DNA from: Pachyseris speciosa
Lineage: Eukaryota; Cnidaria; Anthozoa; Scleractinia; Pachyseridae
NCBI GenBank assembly: GCA_016490735.1
Contig: JAEMWC010000270.1
Location: 40,001 to 104,000, forward strand
Direction: 5' to 3'
Length of the DNA: 64,000 nt
Shown: one piece after another, positions 43,601-57,600 of the stretch
Numbering within the stretch: position 1 is the stretch's first letter
How the letters are laid out: each line of letters opens with the position of its first letter
Notes under the pieces: generated by a model
What the model saw: the letters and a program-made list of their open reading frames with translations, nothing else
Told to the model about the DNA's origin: nothing
Database searches by the model: none
Translations under genes and position numbers: made by a program

Positions 43601-46600
43601 TCACTTGACCTTGTGCCGATTTCAGTTACTAACTATAACTGGAATGATAACGAAAAGAAAAATATATTCACTTGTTTGATTTTTGCTTTACCTAATCATA
43701 AATCTATTACTCTCACCGCTAAATTAAAATGTATACAAGATAAGTGTACTTCTTAGGCTTCTGATAAAATAAAATCAATGAAGAAAAATAGCGCTTCACA
43801 ACAATAATTATTCGCAAAAACATTTTTGTGAAAGACACAAAACTCGAGAAGCAAAATGAACGAATTATCATCATTCTTCAAAAAACGTCTCTACGTTTCG
43901 CTAAAACAAAAAATGAGACAAACATAATAACCTGATTTGGGTGTGCAAAATAGTTCTTGTTTTGTAAGCTGGGATGACGCCAAGCAAAAATTATCACTGA
44001 TTAAATAATGGCGTATACCTGCACTATTGCGCGATATGTTATTAAGTACTTGAAACATTGTCAAAGAAGAGGTTTTCATACATCACCAAAATCAATTAAT
44101 GTTGTAGTTAGAACAAAGGTTAAGGAAATAAATACCGCATTCTTTTTGGGGGAATAGATCAAGGAAAAAACAGAATCACCTGACAAAGCCATCTGCGGCT
44201 TTCATGCATTTGAATCACACATCAGGATTTCACTAACGGGACGAACAAGTTACCACCACCTTCCAAAGTGCAATGAACAATTCTACACGAAAATACTTCA
44301 GTACCGCCCAGGAAGAGCTTTTATTTCCGATTGGTCACACTTAGGTCGCGTTCCTTGAGGAAATCCTTTTTCAGATTTAGACAATCCAGATTGTTCAGAT
44401 TTTTCCGCTAGCTGGAACAAAAATCTGAAAAAGATCCATCTACACAGCGAGAGGTTTGGAAAGTTGTTTTTGTTGATGTCGGGTTTTCTGAGAATGCCGC
44501 TCGCTTTGCTCTCCTTGCTGGAGGAACTCAAATGGAACGAAAATCTGAAACCAGTTTCAGTTACCAATCCAAACGATCCACGTTCGGAGGTGGATTGTTT
44601 AGATTGCAATCTAAGATTGGTTTCGCCATAAATGGAACGGGAAACCTAATTTTCGATCGCAAAATCCGGTTTTAGATTGGTTGAAAGGAACGCTACCTTA
44701 AAGTTATCACCCGAGAACACAAAAGTTTAGAACCTCCTTTTACGACATTAACAGCAACAGAAGGAAGTGACAATGGCCACACGTAAGGATTTCACCATTC
44801 ATGAGTTAGAAACTCGTTTACAACACCATAAACAGCACCACAGAAAAGCACTTCTCAGAAGCTTTAGGTCAAAGGTGCACCACAGCAAACGGAAGGAGCT
44901 GCTCAGTAAGCTGTCGCTTCAAGGTCACACTTTGGAATTTTATCCACCAAATCAAAATCTAGAACAATCAAATGCAGTATAACAAATAACAGTAAAGGAA
45001 AGTACTGTTCGGCAAGTCAGTAACATTCATTTGAATGGTCACAGTTTAGGATTTCATGCATGTACAGAATCAAAGGCAAGAACTACCCAGTACAGCTTAA
45101 CAACCAGTAACAGTGTAACGTATTTCTCGACAGCTTTAGTTAGAGTGGTTAAACAAGTGAAAAACGAAGAGAGGCGCGATTTCAGTAGCAAAAATGGAAA
45201 ACTTCATTTCAGATTCTTCGACAGTTCAAGCGAAACAAATGTTATGGCTGGCAAGAAGAGTAATTCCCCATAAAGGATTGATGTCTACGAGAAAGTTTAA
45301 AAATACCGCAAACGTTAGGCCCCAAAGTTCATCTAACCCAGTTATCGATTTAAGCTGAAGTTAAAAACATTTTAGGTACCGGGCTTGCGTACGGTCTTAT
45401 CACCAATGAGTTCAGTGGTAGATTTTTCACCTCTCAAAAAGTGCTTCACAAGAAATTAATCACGACTGCTTTCATTTCCACTGCGTACAAACACGCAGTC
45501 CTCCGTCATATATTTTCAATGCAAAATAAATTTCAAACTAGGCAGACAGCTTATTAAGCTCACTTTTAGATAACAGAGAGGCAGGTGAACAAAGAAAAGT
45601 TTTCATAACATTTTTCTTACAATGCTTCATTATTCTCCCACACTGCGATGGTGAAAAAAAGCAAACAGTGGATTTCTCGACTATACATTCTGGAGAAGTT
45701 CAAATAACGTTCGCAGACCCATGAACCAAGCAATCTTTTAGGATAACTGCGTAGTTTACAGAGCGTATCTTTCATACAAATTTGTACGTACAACATATCT
45801 TTCGTACAATCGTTGTGGCGAAGTGTAATTGAAACATTTCATTTCATTTAATATGACGAAATTGGCATCACTTACTTGTTGATAACGTTTCCGTCGTCCG
45901 TATATATAACGATTTGATCGATAAGCACAGCAAAATGAAAGTATCATCAATTTTTAAGCGTTACGATTGTTCAAATGGAGAAGAAATGAAAGAAACTCCA
46001 CATTAAACTTGACGAATCTTTTGCCGGAATTCAGCATCAGATTTGCTTCGTGGAGTCGCTGACAGTCAGTTTAGATGCCGAAAACGCATCATTGCGCAAG
46101 CGCTTTAGAGTTTCATTGCTAATAAAGGGGATCGCTTTTCAATTGTTAGTTTCCCTATTTGCCATTAGTTTTCTTTAAATTTGGGTGAACACACATCAGA
46201 AAGAAAGGTTCAGTCAACTTGTTGTTTACTGACCAGTAAACGTCTGTTGTTTTCATCTAATTTGCTAGCTAGTAATTACTTAATTCTCATTCGACTTAGA
46301 ATAACGTCGCTTTCGTTAATTACGCTTAAAGGAAGTAGACACCAATGTGAGCTGGACATCGTTAGCCACTCTGGACATGGCAGAATTTCACGTAAATGTC
46401 GACAACTTCTAGTTCTCGTGCATTAAAGCAAACCAGCAGATAGACCTGGAATCGAGGGTATCGTATTAGAGAGATTTTGGGCGCTAGTCTTTTTTCAGAT
46501 CGAATCAAGGTCTGGGATACGTGAAGCTGATTGTAGGGCTACTTTATTGATGGATACACGGCCAAGACGTGATATGACAGTCGATGTGAAAACACACATA

Positions 46601-49600
46601 CGACGTTCCACTATCCAGACCAAAATTCCTTGGAACACGCATCGCAGATATAATCCATACCTTAGCCAACGCTTATAGAAATTGACCGAATTGGAAATTG
46701 ATTCAAAACACGTTTCATTGGGGGAGCTGGAATACAGGACTTAAATGTGAAGTTATTGGAAGTACAAAAGGTCTTACCTCCAGGGAAGAACGGGGCACCT
46801 TCTTCGAATGGTCTATGTCCTCTGTAAGAAATTTTTTACTTTGAATTAGGTTCTACCCATAAGACGTATTTTAGTCACGAGTTATATTACCCACGCCCAC
46901 GCCCCTCCCCAGAAAAACTGATAAATACAGCAACAAGTCAGCCCAATGTAAACCAAACACAAAAGTGACATACTTGAGTTGAAGGGCGCTGTCACGTACT
47001 CAAACATGCGCTTGCAATAGTCAATATTAAAACATTTTGCAATTTTCCTACGAAGTACTTGTATGTCAATTGAAAGTGTTTAAGGTTGTCTATGGCCAAG
47101 GATGTTGTGGAGGAAATGGGTTGAAACTTCAAAAGTTAGGTTAGCTTTTTCAAGTTTCGTCATTGTGTCTAGGGAAAAATCGCCATAAAATAATACTGGC
47201 TTCTTTTCCGTTCATGAAATAATTTGAAATCTACCTCTTCGTGTTATAAAGGGCCATTCATGTAATAACAAAAGAACTTCCTCGCAATTTGAAAAAACTT
47301 ATAACTAGAAAAGCCACAGCAGTGCCTCTTAAAGAGACGGAAAGTGTGAAAGTCGACGACATGCAGATGCGATGATTCTTACAGTTGTTTTCAATCGAGT
47401 GTCGAATGCAATTCACTCTTGCTTTGGATTTGCTTTGCTGCGCTCTATGATTGGCTGGCAAAACTCGCGCCACGGTTTAAAACCAATGAAAACCATTAGT
47501 GACCCGCTCGAACGCATTTTCCCGCGCTTGGCGCCGGCTTCATGTATTCGCTTCGAATTGTGATTGGTTCATTTCGCTGTGGTGTCAGTTGTGATTGGCG
47601 AGATTAATGGCTATTGTTTTGGTTTCGTGCCATTCAATTGAAAATTATTCTAATCAGTTCACCTTTCCTTTATCACTCACTACGGCCCAGCTCACACAAA
47701 CCCGAAATCTCCGTTTCATTTATCCGAAAACGCACTAAGCGATTTCCGTTCACACCCGCAATTTTCGGATCGTCTTACGGAGTCCGAAACTCCCGAAGAG
47801 TCTTCGGCCCCAAAGAGTTTTTGTTTTATTCGCTTACCATCGATCGGTGGTAGTTTTTCTAGCAAACTTCCAAAACTAGCAAAAATTCTCTCAAAGGATT
47901 TCAACGGATTACGGGGACAAAGCGCTGACAAGCACCTATCTTCTTGACTAGAAGAATGCTGAGGGAAACAGCTAGTAATATGACGACCTACCTTTCATCG
48001 ATTCCTTGAGGGAATTCTCCGGGCGGAGGCATTCCTGGTATCCCCGGGGGACCTCCCAAGGGGATACGACCACGACCTCTACCACGCATGCCCATGGCAC
48101 CACGTCCTGAAAAACCTAAAAGAACAATTCAACGGGTGCAATATAGGAAGACGTCAACATAGCAACAAGCAGATTTCTGAATAGTTTAAATTTCGCACAA
48201 AATGTATTGACGGAGACGGGCTCGAAACAGACACCATAAGCGTACCGCCCTTCAAAAAAATTAACTTATTCGGGCACTACAGAAACGAAAAGAAAATTTG
48301 TACTTCAATGTCATAACTTATCTGCTTCGATCCCAGAACGCCTAATTTTCTAACTACGAAAACTACAAAACTTCGATCATGGCCGTCCTGCTCTGCCGAG
48401 AGGTCTTTTAGTGAATGTTTCTTAGATACACAATGGGGCAACAGTGTCTCAGTAACATCGTCATAATTGACATTGAAACAGCCTACGCCAATAAGACGGT
48501 GCAAAATGACATGTAAAGGATCATTGACATTCTTGGGTGGGCGAAATAATCGCTGCTCGTACCTCTTCTTCGCTTGAGTGAATTTGAACTACTGAAATGT
48601 CTACCGCAGCTAATGGTGATGACGAATTAACATTGAGTCGCGAAAAAAAAAAAAAGAAAAAAAAAACCTCTCGTCACATCAGTGAAATACAAGTTTCATT
48701 AGGGGAAATAACGCTCAGCTCCCCCCGCCCCACCTCCCCCAGCAAAATTTTCTCCATGTACAAGAGCTGTTTCTTCAAGTCGTACACTTCATGCTCAAGT
48801 TTCTTGTTGTCATGTTGTAGGTCGCGTACATCTTCTTCGTTGTATTGGAAGCCTTCTTCTAATTCCTCCACATTCTTTTCTATTTTTTTGTCCTGGTCTT
48901 TAAAACTTGAACCTCTGAGTCTAATCTACTTACTGTCTCTTCGATGTTGGCTACTTTTGCATGAACCTCGTTTAGCTGAAGCTCGATAACGTCCAGCTTT
49001 TGTAACTTTTCCAGAATTGCTTCGATTTTAACACCCAGGTTCTCTGCCATGTCGAGAGCTTCTAAAACTTTGTCACACTCGGCTCTCGATCGTTTTTCGT
49101 CTGATGACTTATTTGACTCTTTGAGTGATGGTGGCGATGGTGACGGTCTATCCTTTCGCTTCGGTGGCATGAAAATTTTACATTCAGACTTTCAAAAGCG
49201 ACCAAAAGTAGGAGCTCGGTGAAACGTGTTCACTCGGCCGCCATGCCAGTCCCAGTCCCCCACCTCCCCCAGCAAAATTTTCCTGTGCGCCCATGACAAA
49301 CACGCATTTCGCCCACCAATATCGCGGTAAAATATAGCATGTTTTGCGGTCTGGACTATTTTAATTGAAAAATTAGATTGTTTTATCACGAAACACGAAT
49401 AAACACTGAAAGCTGTGTTTCGATCATATTTGTGCTTCCTTGCAAGAAATGTCAAAAATTAGTTTTTGTGAGGAACAAATTACAATGCAAGCAGCCTTTA
49501 GTTAAATTACTGAAGTGTAGCAAACAAACCTGTTGGATCAAAAGGTGGTGGCATCCCATCCGGCGGCATTCCCATCTCCGGTGGAAATCCGTGGGGAGGT

Positions 49601-51576
49601 GGACCTCCCATACCATGCATAGGGGGCATCCCTGGTGGGGGCATCCCAGGGGTGCCCCCTCTGGGTGGTGAGGTCCATCGTGGCCCATGGGTCTAAATGG
49701 AGGGGGCATTCCTGGGGGAATGGGTCCCCCAGGTGGGATATGCATGGGTATACCGTGAGGTGGTCCTGATAGTGGGGGGCCCATTGAGGGGTCATGTGGA
49801 GGGATGAAGGGAGGAGCCCCAGAGACAGGGGGCATGCCGTGGGGACCTCCTGGAGGACCTGAAAGAAAACACATAAGAAATGCTCATGATGAGTACACTC
49901 TACAGTTAAAGTATGTCAAGGGACATTTGACAAGCAAGAGAGCACAGTGTTAATGTGTTACCAGTATATTTTCACAGTTTGCCTGGAAATGCAATCTTCC
50001 ACATGCATTGAGATAAAATTATATTGCTTGCCCAAAATATATCACATGTGTGTGAAATAATGTTAGCATACCAGGCGTCTCCTTGATGTTCAAAGGTTTG
50101 GAGCACCAAGCTTGTGACAACGCAAAAGTTCAATGACTCAACTTCCAATACTTAACTACCTTTCACTTATTACAGTGGCTTCAATGCAGTGCCATAAAAC
50201 CCAAACCAAAAAGAGATTTCTCCAGTCAGTCACAGAAGATGTAAGTACACAGTGAAGCAATCAGAATTCAAAGCAGGCAGATGCTCCTGGCATACACTGT
50301 AATGAATGGGAACAACTGCTTTAAATTTGCTTTTGCTTCTTACTGGCTCAGAAAGTGCCAAAAAACCAAATCAAATAGAACTTAATGAATATGCGAGTGA
50401 TCATCAAAGTTATGAACGTTTCTCAATCTGCAGTTCAAATATATGACTTTCATATATTCACAGTCATTTATCCCTCACTCACAGGTTTATCACAAACCAA
50501 CAAAATAACCAGCTCCCAGATGGCTTGTTAGCTCAGTTGGTAGAGCACTGTACCGGTATCGTAGAGGTCATGGGTTCGACTCCCATACAAGCCTGAATGT
50601 TTTTTCAGGCTTTATTGTCACTACTGCTTAAGTAGTATTCATAACTGTGATGATCACTCACACGTTCATTCTTTAATCCGCAATTCAAATAATTACAGGA
50701 TATGATTTTCATATATTCATAGACACGCTTCAAATAGAACTTAATTTCAACAACCAAATGGAGGCTACTCTTACTCAGTGTCCCTCACAAACAAGACTTG
50801 CCTGAAAACCACCATTATAACATAGCTGGTAAATTCATATAGTCAAATTCAATAATAATATAATAATAAAATTCAATAATTATTGCTCAAGCATGCTTCA
50901 TATTCCTAATTGTGCACGCTGATGACATACATGTAGCAGAGGGATTTTTTTCTTTATAGAATAATTATTTAAACTGTTGCATTGAAAATGTTATAAAACA
51001 ATTGAAGGGCTCGGAGCATAACCATCCTATGTCGAATTTTGAGTCGTTTTTCGATTTTGCTTGGATTTGTCTGAATTTCTGCATGTGAACTGCAATTCGA
51101 TGGAAACACATTGTATGGTATTTTTTTTGACTGATTCATCCAGAATCCAGAAATGCATTTTTTCTTACGTACACCAAGAAACCAACCTTCCATGGGAGTG
51201 GTTTGCAAGTTGCATTACATCTTCTTAGTAAGAAAAAATGCATTTCTGGATTCTGGATGAATCAGTCAAAAAAATACCATACAATGTGTTTCCATCGAAT
51301 TGTAGTTCACATGCAGAAATTCAGACAAATCCAAGCAAAATCGAAAAACAACCCAAAATTCGACATAGGATGGTTATGCTCCGAGGCCTTCAATTGGTTC
51401 ATGCGTCAGTTGTGAATTCATCAAAATATGACGCACTCAGGAAGTTTGGAGAGCATGCCTCTTATGCTTCTCCCGTGCTCTCCAAGCTTCCCACATCCTT
51501 CACATCTCGACGAATGCATGCTGATGCATGAATCAATTGTTGATTGGGTGATGGTGACATCCTGTATAAAGATATA

Positions 51577-51643
<67 letters not shown>

Positions 51644-54600
51644 GTCTTCCTGCTCACAAACAGGTTTACTCACCTGGAGGGAAGTGTTTTTTATTCATCA
51701 TTCCAGGGTGTGGTGGCCCCACGTCTGGGTTCATACCCTCGCCCAACATTGGCATCATCACATCATCATCTCGCCGCCTGCGACTTTCAACTGAAATGAA
51801 ACATGAAAACGTGAAAATTTTTTACACACACAAGTACTTGTCACTGAAGAAAAGAGCATTGTTTTACATGTAATACTAAAATCACTGGTAATTAGCTCAT
51901 GTGACAATGGTGTACAATGCTGGTACGACAACTTACAGTAGTGTGGTAGCAAAGTAAGAATACTGAGAATCTGAGCAATAATTGATGGCCTTTTTTCCTG
52001 CAAAAGGGGCTTTACTTTGTTCCAGGTAAAAATAGACAGGGGCATACAGACAGGTTTATGTGGTGTCAGAAATGAAGTTCTGCATTTATCATACTTTGTG
52101 ATTTAAAGGCCTGGATTCAGTACATAAGCACATGACTTTGCCTAAAACTGAAACAACTCAAACAAACAAAATCAAGCATGCATCAAATCCTTAAGTTTTA
52201 TTGTTTCTTGAGTTTTTGGCAAAAGTCATAAGCTAACCCTTCAAATCCTAGCCATAATTTCTGAGACCAATTTCCAGTCTGTATACCCAAGTAGAGTGAG
52301 TTTAGAGATATTTTGGGCATACACCCCTCTTGCAGAAAGGTCTTCAATTATTTATTTCCTCCGAGGGCCCTGAGATCAGTCAGATTCCCACAAACAACTT
52401 TTATTCTTTATCGTTCAGTAGTTAAATAGTAAGCCTGGGGACCCTGTGGTCTTATTGACATTTTGAATGTGCATGTAGTCACCTCTGGATCCCTCTCCAC
52501 CAATAACATCAATACTTCCTTCCAACTTGCGTTCAGGAGGTGGACCTGCCTTTCTTGGCCTCCCTACAAAATACATCAAAGCAGTTTAGTCAAAACATAA
52601 ATTTAAAGGAGAAAAGAAAAGTTAGAGCAGGCTTAAGTGACCCTGGAGCTACAACGTAGGCCTAAATTTTCACAATCATATAGTGTTACATACATTGTAG
52701 ATCGATATGAATGTCATTCTCTTATTGGCAACGCTACTCATTATCTATTCTGTTGTAGATATTGAGTAGCATTTGTGAACAAAATGATTTCAATGTGTGA
52801 TAGCTGACAGCTGATTTGGGCTGTGCCTTCATCAGCTAACATGTGACAGAAAGCTTGACCTAATAATCTAATATTGTTAAGTATACCACAGAAAATCTGA
52901 TAAATCAGTGAGAATGAATAGTTTTAGCAAATACTGACAGCAAAATCAGAATTAACAGAGTTTTTCCCTTAATAGGATGCAATGGTAACACTAAAAACTC
53001 AATAATATTAATCATTTTCTTGATGCACCAAAACACTATGAAACCTTTTCCTTAAATCCAAAAATTACTGAACAATAACAAGGTTTTTAGGTATATATTA
53101 ATTTTGCTGGAGTTTACACTACAGGTATACATGTATATTAAGTGCCTGAAAGATCCTAGCCCAAAACATGGCCTTTTGATCAGACAACTTGTTCCTCTAT
53201 ACAACACACGACAGAAAACAAGGTACTTACCATCTGGCATGATAACAGGTTCTACAGAGGGCTGGTGTACCTTACAAAACCAAAAGGTACAGTAGAAGTA
53301 AGGTTTAAAACAAACAAAAAAATTCTTTTTGAACAAAATTTATCTGCTAAAAAAGTTAAAATAAAGGCCAATTATCTTTCAATGAGAGGTGGTTGTTTCA
53401 CAGGAAACAAGAGCTTACAAATATTTTCTTGGGCATTTGCAACTCCATCCTCATTCGTCTCTGTTTTTCACAATACTGTTTCCATGTGTCTTCCGTGAAT
53501 CCATAATTGAAGTAGTCAGTGATATCAGCACCTTGAAAGAAACAAAAGAGAAGAGATACTAGGTTTTAGTCAAAGTTAATAAGGATTATCACATGTGTCT
53601 TTCCCTAGAAGGTACAGCAGTAAGTGCAGTGTTAAGCTCTTCACAGTTTTGATCACACAAGTTTTAGTTGTAAGATCAGACTGAGGTTTGGTGGTTCAAA
53701 AGTTAATTTTTATCTCTGCATTGTTGTGTTGCTCAGGGACCTTAATCTTTCACTCATGTTCATACAGTGAACTCCATCCAAGGCAGACACTTTTGGGACC
53801 AGCTATCATTGTCTACCTTAAAGAGGTGTCCGTCTTAGAGGGAGTTTTTTTTTTTACAGAGAATACAGTATGGAACAATTCGGTCAGGGCCAGGTAAAGG
53901 TGTCCACCTTAGAAGGGTGCCTGCCATACAGGTGTATGTGTCCACATTGAGAGAGTTTACTGTTATATTATTTTCATATTAATTATTAGGATACATGTAT
54001 TCACGATCCTTGTCAACATTCTTACCAGGTTTTCTCCAGGGTTTATCATCAACAGAGTCCAAATCAAATTCATGTATAGAAACTCCATTGACAGTGCCGA
54101 CAGCCTCTACGTCAATACCCTTGCTATCCTTGCCACTGGTTATTCTGTCCTTTGCAGATGCTCCTGCAGCTCCAGATTTGAAATTCCAGTTCACTGGAGG
54201 TGCATAAGGTGCCCTAATAAGACATATAACATTATTTAATAACAACTAAAGGGGTGGGAATAACACTATGCTAAGTGACTTTTTGGGGGAACATGTTTTT
54301 GGCCAGTGTTTTCTCGAAAACTAGGTGAAACAGCAAAAAAAATACAGGGCAATCTTTACACACATAAACAAGTCTGTATGTGAGAATCAGCTATTTTTGA
54401 GCAAAATTTATATTTAAAAAAAAAACACCCAAAAAGTCACATAGCATAGTGTTATTCCAAAGCCTTCAATAAAAAAGAATGATCAACATCAAGTACATGC
54501 ATGACTGTTTTAATTTATGAGTTGATTTCTTCAAAATGTGAAAAACACTGTAAATCAGAGTTCATGAAACTGTAATTCTTACCCGTAAGGTGCAGTTGAG

Positions 54601-57600
54601 GTATTGATTTCTCCAATGGTGACCTGGACATCATCGTCATCATCATCATCTTCATCGTCATCATCTTCATTGCTCTGTAAAACAGTTAAAACCTCCAATT
54701 ATGAATAATTTTCCCTGACATGTACATGTACTTTAGAGTACTTAATAAAATCATTACAAAACAAGAGAAAACATGTGTAAGCAATTCAAGGCCTCAGAGC
54801 ATAACCATCCTATGTCGAATTTTGGATTGTTTTTCGATTTTGCCTGGATTTGCCCGAACTGTTGCATGTAAACTGCAATTCGATTGAAAGAAGATGTAAT
54901 GCAACTTGCAAACCACTCCCATGGAAGGTTGGTTTCTTGGTGTACATAAGAAAAAATGCATTTCTGGATTCTGGATGAATCAGTCAAAAAAATACCATAC
55001 AATGTTTTTCCATTGAATAGCAGTTCACATGCAGAAATTCAGACAAATCCAAGCAAAATCGAAAAACAAATCAAAATTCGACATAGGATGGTTATGCTCC
55101 GAGGCCTTCAATATTATGGTGGAGTATGCTAATTAACAATGCCCAAGGGTATTCTTTGAGTGAAAGACTAAGCGCCAAATGCTCGTAACCGATTTAAGAG
55201 AACACAGAACGTTTCTGTCCAGTTAGACGTAATGCGCAATGTGTCGTTTTTGCTTAATCATAACACTCAACAAGCTCGCTTGGCACAAAAACAGTGCACA
55301 ATATTTGTGGTTGACTTAAAAAAAAAAACAGCACACAGTAGCCTTGGTTAATCTCAGGTCAGCGCGCAAAGATTTTGTCCGACCTGAAAACAGCACTCAC
55401 TCCGAAGAGATTCAGGGTTATTGTTGGGTTTAGGTTGGACTGACCGCAATGAATTCTGGGATCATTGTCTGCTCCAAGCGCGAAGAACAAGAACTCTTCA
55501 AACATACACTTTTCGCCGTAAAGTCCACAAACCACTCTCGTTTTCCCAGCTTTTAGCACCGCAACCTTTGAGAAATGGAACAAGACTAGCAACGACGCGC
55601 TGCTTTTGAGACGAGAGTTGTTTTCAGACTTTTTCCGCCTGGCTTCTACTCTGTACTCCAAAACGCTAATATCTCATCGTGATTTGGTAAGCACAGAGAA
55701 AATGCTAACTGGATTCTTTCAGAAGCGTTAAGAACTTGCGGATCTCCAGACTTTTCATGACGTCTTTCCATCACCAGGCGGGAAGGCAAACTGATAATGC
55801 AGTTAATACGTAGCGATCCGCAGCTCCAGCACTCACGTAACTTTCGTATCCGATGAGCTTAATCGATGTTTTAACCGCCAAATTTATAGTCTACGTCACA
55901 CTATCAAACAATCCTTTCTACCCGTCAATCATTTCACGTCCAGTTTTGGTTGTACTCTTCACAAATGTTCACATAATTCACGTATGAATATTAATACGGT
56001 ACGCATACAAATGAGCTTAACTTCAATTGAAGGCCTCGGAGCATAACCATCCTATGTCGAATTTTGGATTGTTTTTCGATTTTGCCTGGATTTGCCCGAA
56101 TTGTTGCATGTAAACTGCAATTCGATTGAAAGAAGATGTAATGCAACTTGCAAACCACTCCCATGGAAGGTTGGTTTCTAGGTGTACGTAAGAAAAAATG
56201 CATTTCTGGATTCTGGATGAATCAGTCAAAAAAATACCATACAATGTTTTTCCATTGAATAGCAGTTCACATGCAGAAATTCAGACAAATCCAAGCAAAA
56301 TCGAAAAACAACTCAAAATTTGACATAGGATGGTTATGCTCCGAGGCCTTCAATTCATTTTCATTGGTTTAAATTCCAAGTGGTTGAAAATGTTCTGCAA
56401 TGTTTTATAAAACCAAATGAATATAAAGTTGTAGTATTAAAAGCAAAACCAAAGTAAGTTACACTAAATAACTTGTTATCCTTAGTTGATCATCATTATA
56501 CAAACTGTAAATACTGACAAGTTTAAAGTGATAGTACTGTTATAGAGTAACTTTTTCTAGCTCAGCCCTCTTGATCTTCAACTTACTAGTTCTCCTGCTT
56601 CTTTTGAATCATCTTCCTCTTTTGCTTCACCATTTTCGGTAACATTCTCATCTTCTTTTGGTTCTTGCTTTATTACAACACTGAAGAGCACAAAAACATA
56701 ACAAAGTTGACAGGAATGGAAGGGCATGCTTAAAGTTACAAGATGGGGATGGGGGGCAGCAATACTCCATACAAACTTTTGGAGAGAAACTATGAGAGGG
56801 TAAGGCCAACAGCAAATTGTTTCAAGCATGTGATGGTAATGGTAATGGATTTATATACCACATGTGGAAAATAATAAACTTTGTGCTTCACAAATATACT
56901 GAACTCTGATGAATATGAGGTTCAGAATAAGAATAGGTTAAGAGTAAAATATTATAACAAATAAGAGATCATGCACAGTCAAGATGTCTTAATATTTTTT
57001 TTTGTAAATAGAACACCTTGAATCATTAACCTTAACCCCAGTTCAGTGTAGCTTGAGTGTAGTCCTTAATACCTGATATTTGTAATTCTCTGTATTGTAA
57101 TCTATATTGTGTGTTTGTCAATAAAGCTCAGGAAAAAAAATTGTAGACGTTTCAAGCATGTGATGGTAATGGATTTATATACTGCACATGTGGGAAATAA
57201 TAAGCTTTAAGCTTCACAAATATACTGAACTCTAATGAATATGAGGTTCAGATCTATGTTCCAGACTCTCAGATAACTAGCATAACCAAATAAATTGGAA
57301 TGAGCAAAGGTGGTCAATAGTTTACCTCCCTTTTCCCACCCACAGGCCATCCTCAATTTTCCTCTCATTCTAACTTTATCCACCTGCTGTTCAGCTAGCA
57401 TCAGATACCTTAGGGTCTGGAACAGGCTATTTGATTTCAGGAGTGTGAGGAAATGGCCAGGTGCATGACAAAAGGGATGTAATCCACCCTTTGAAGTAGG
57501 ATATTGTAAGAAACAACACAGGGACCAAAGAAAACCAATGCATATCTAATACAAAAATTTAAAAAATCGTCCACAGGGATATTGATAATTCCTGTAAGAA

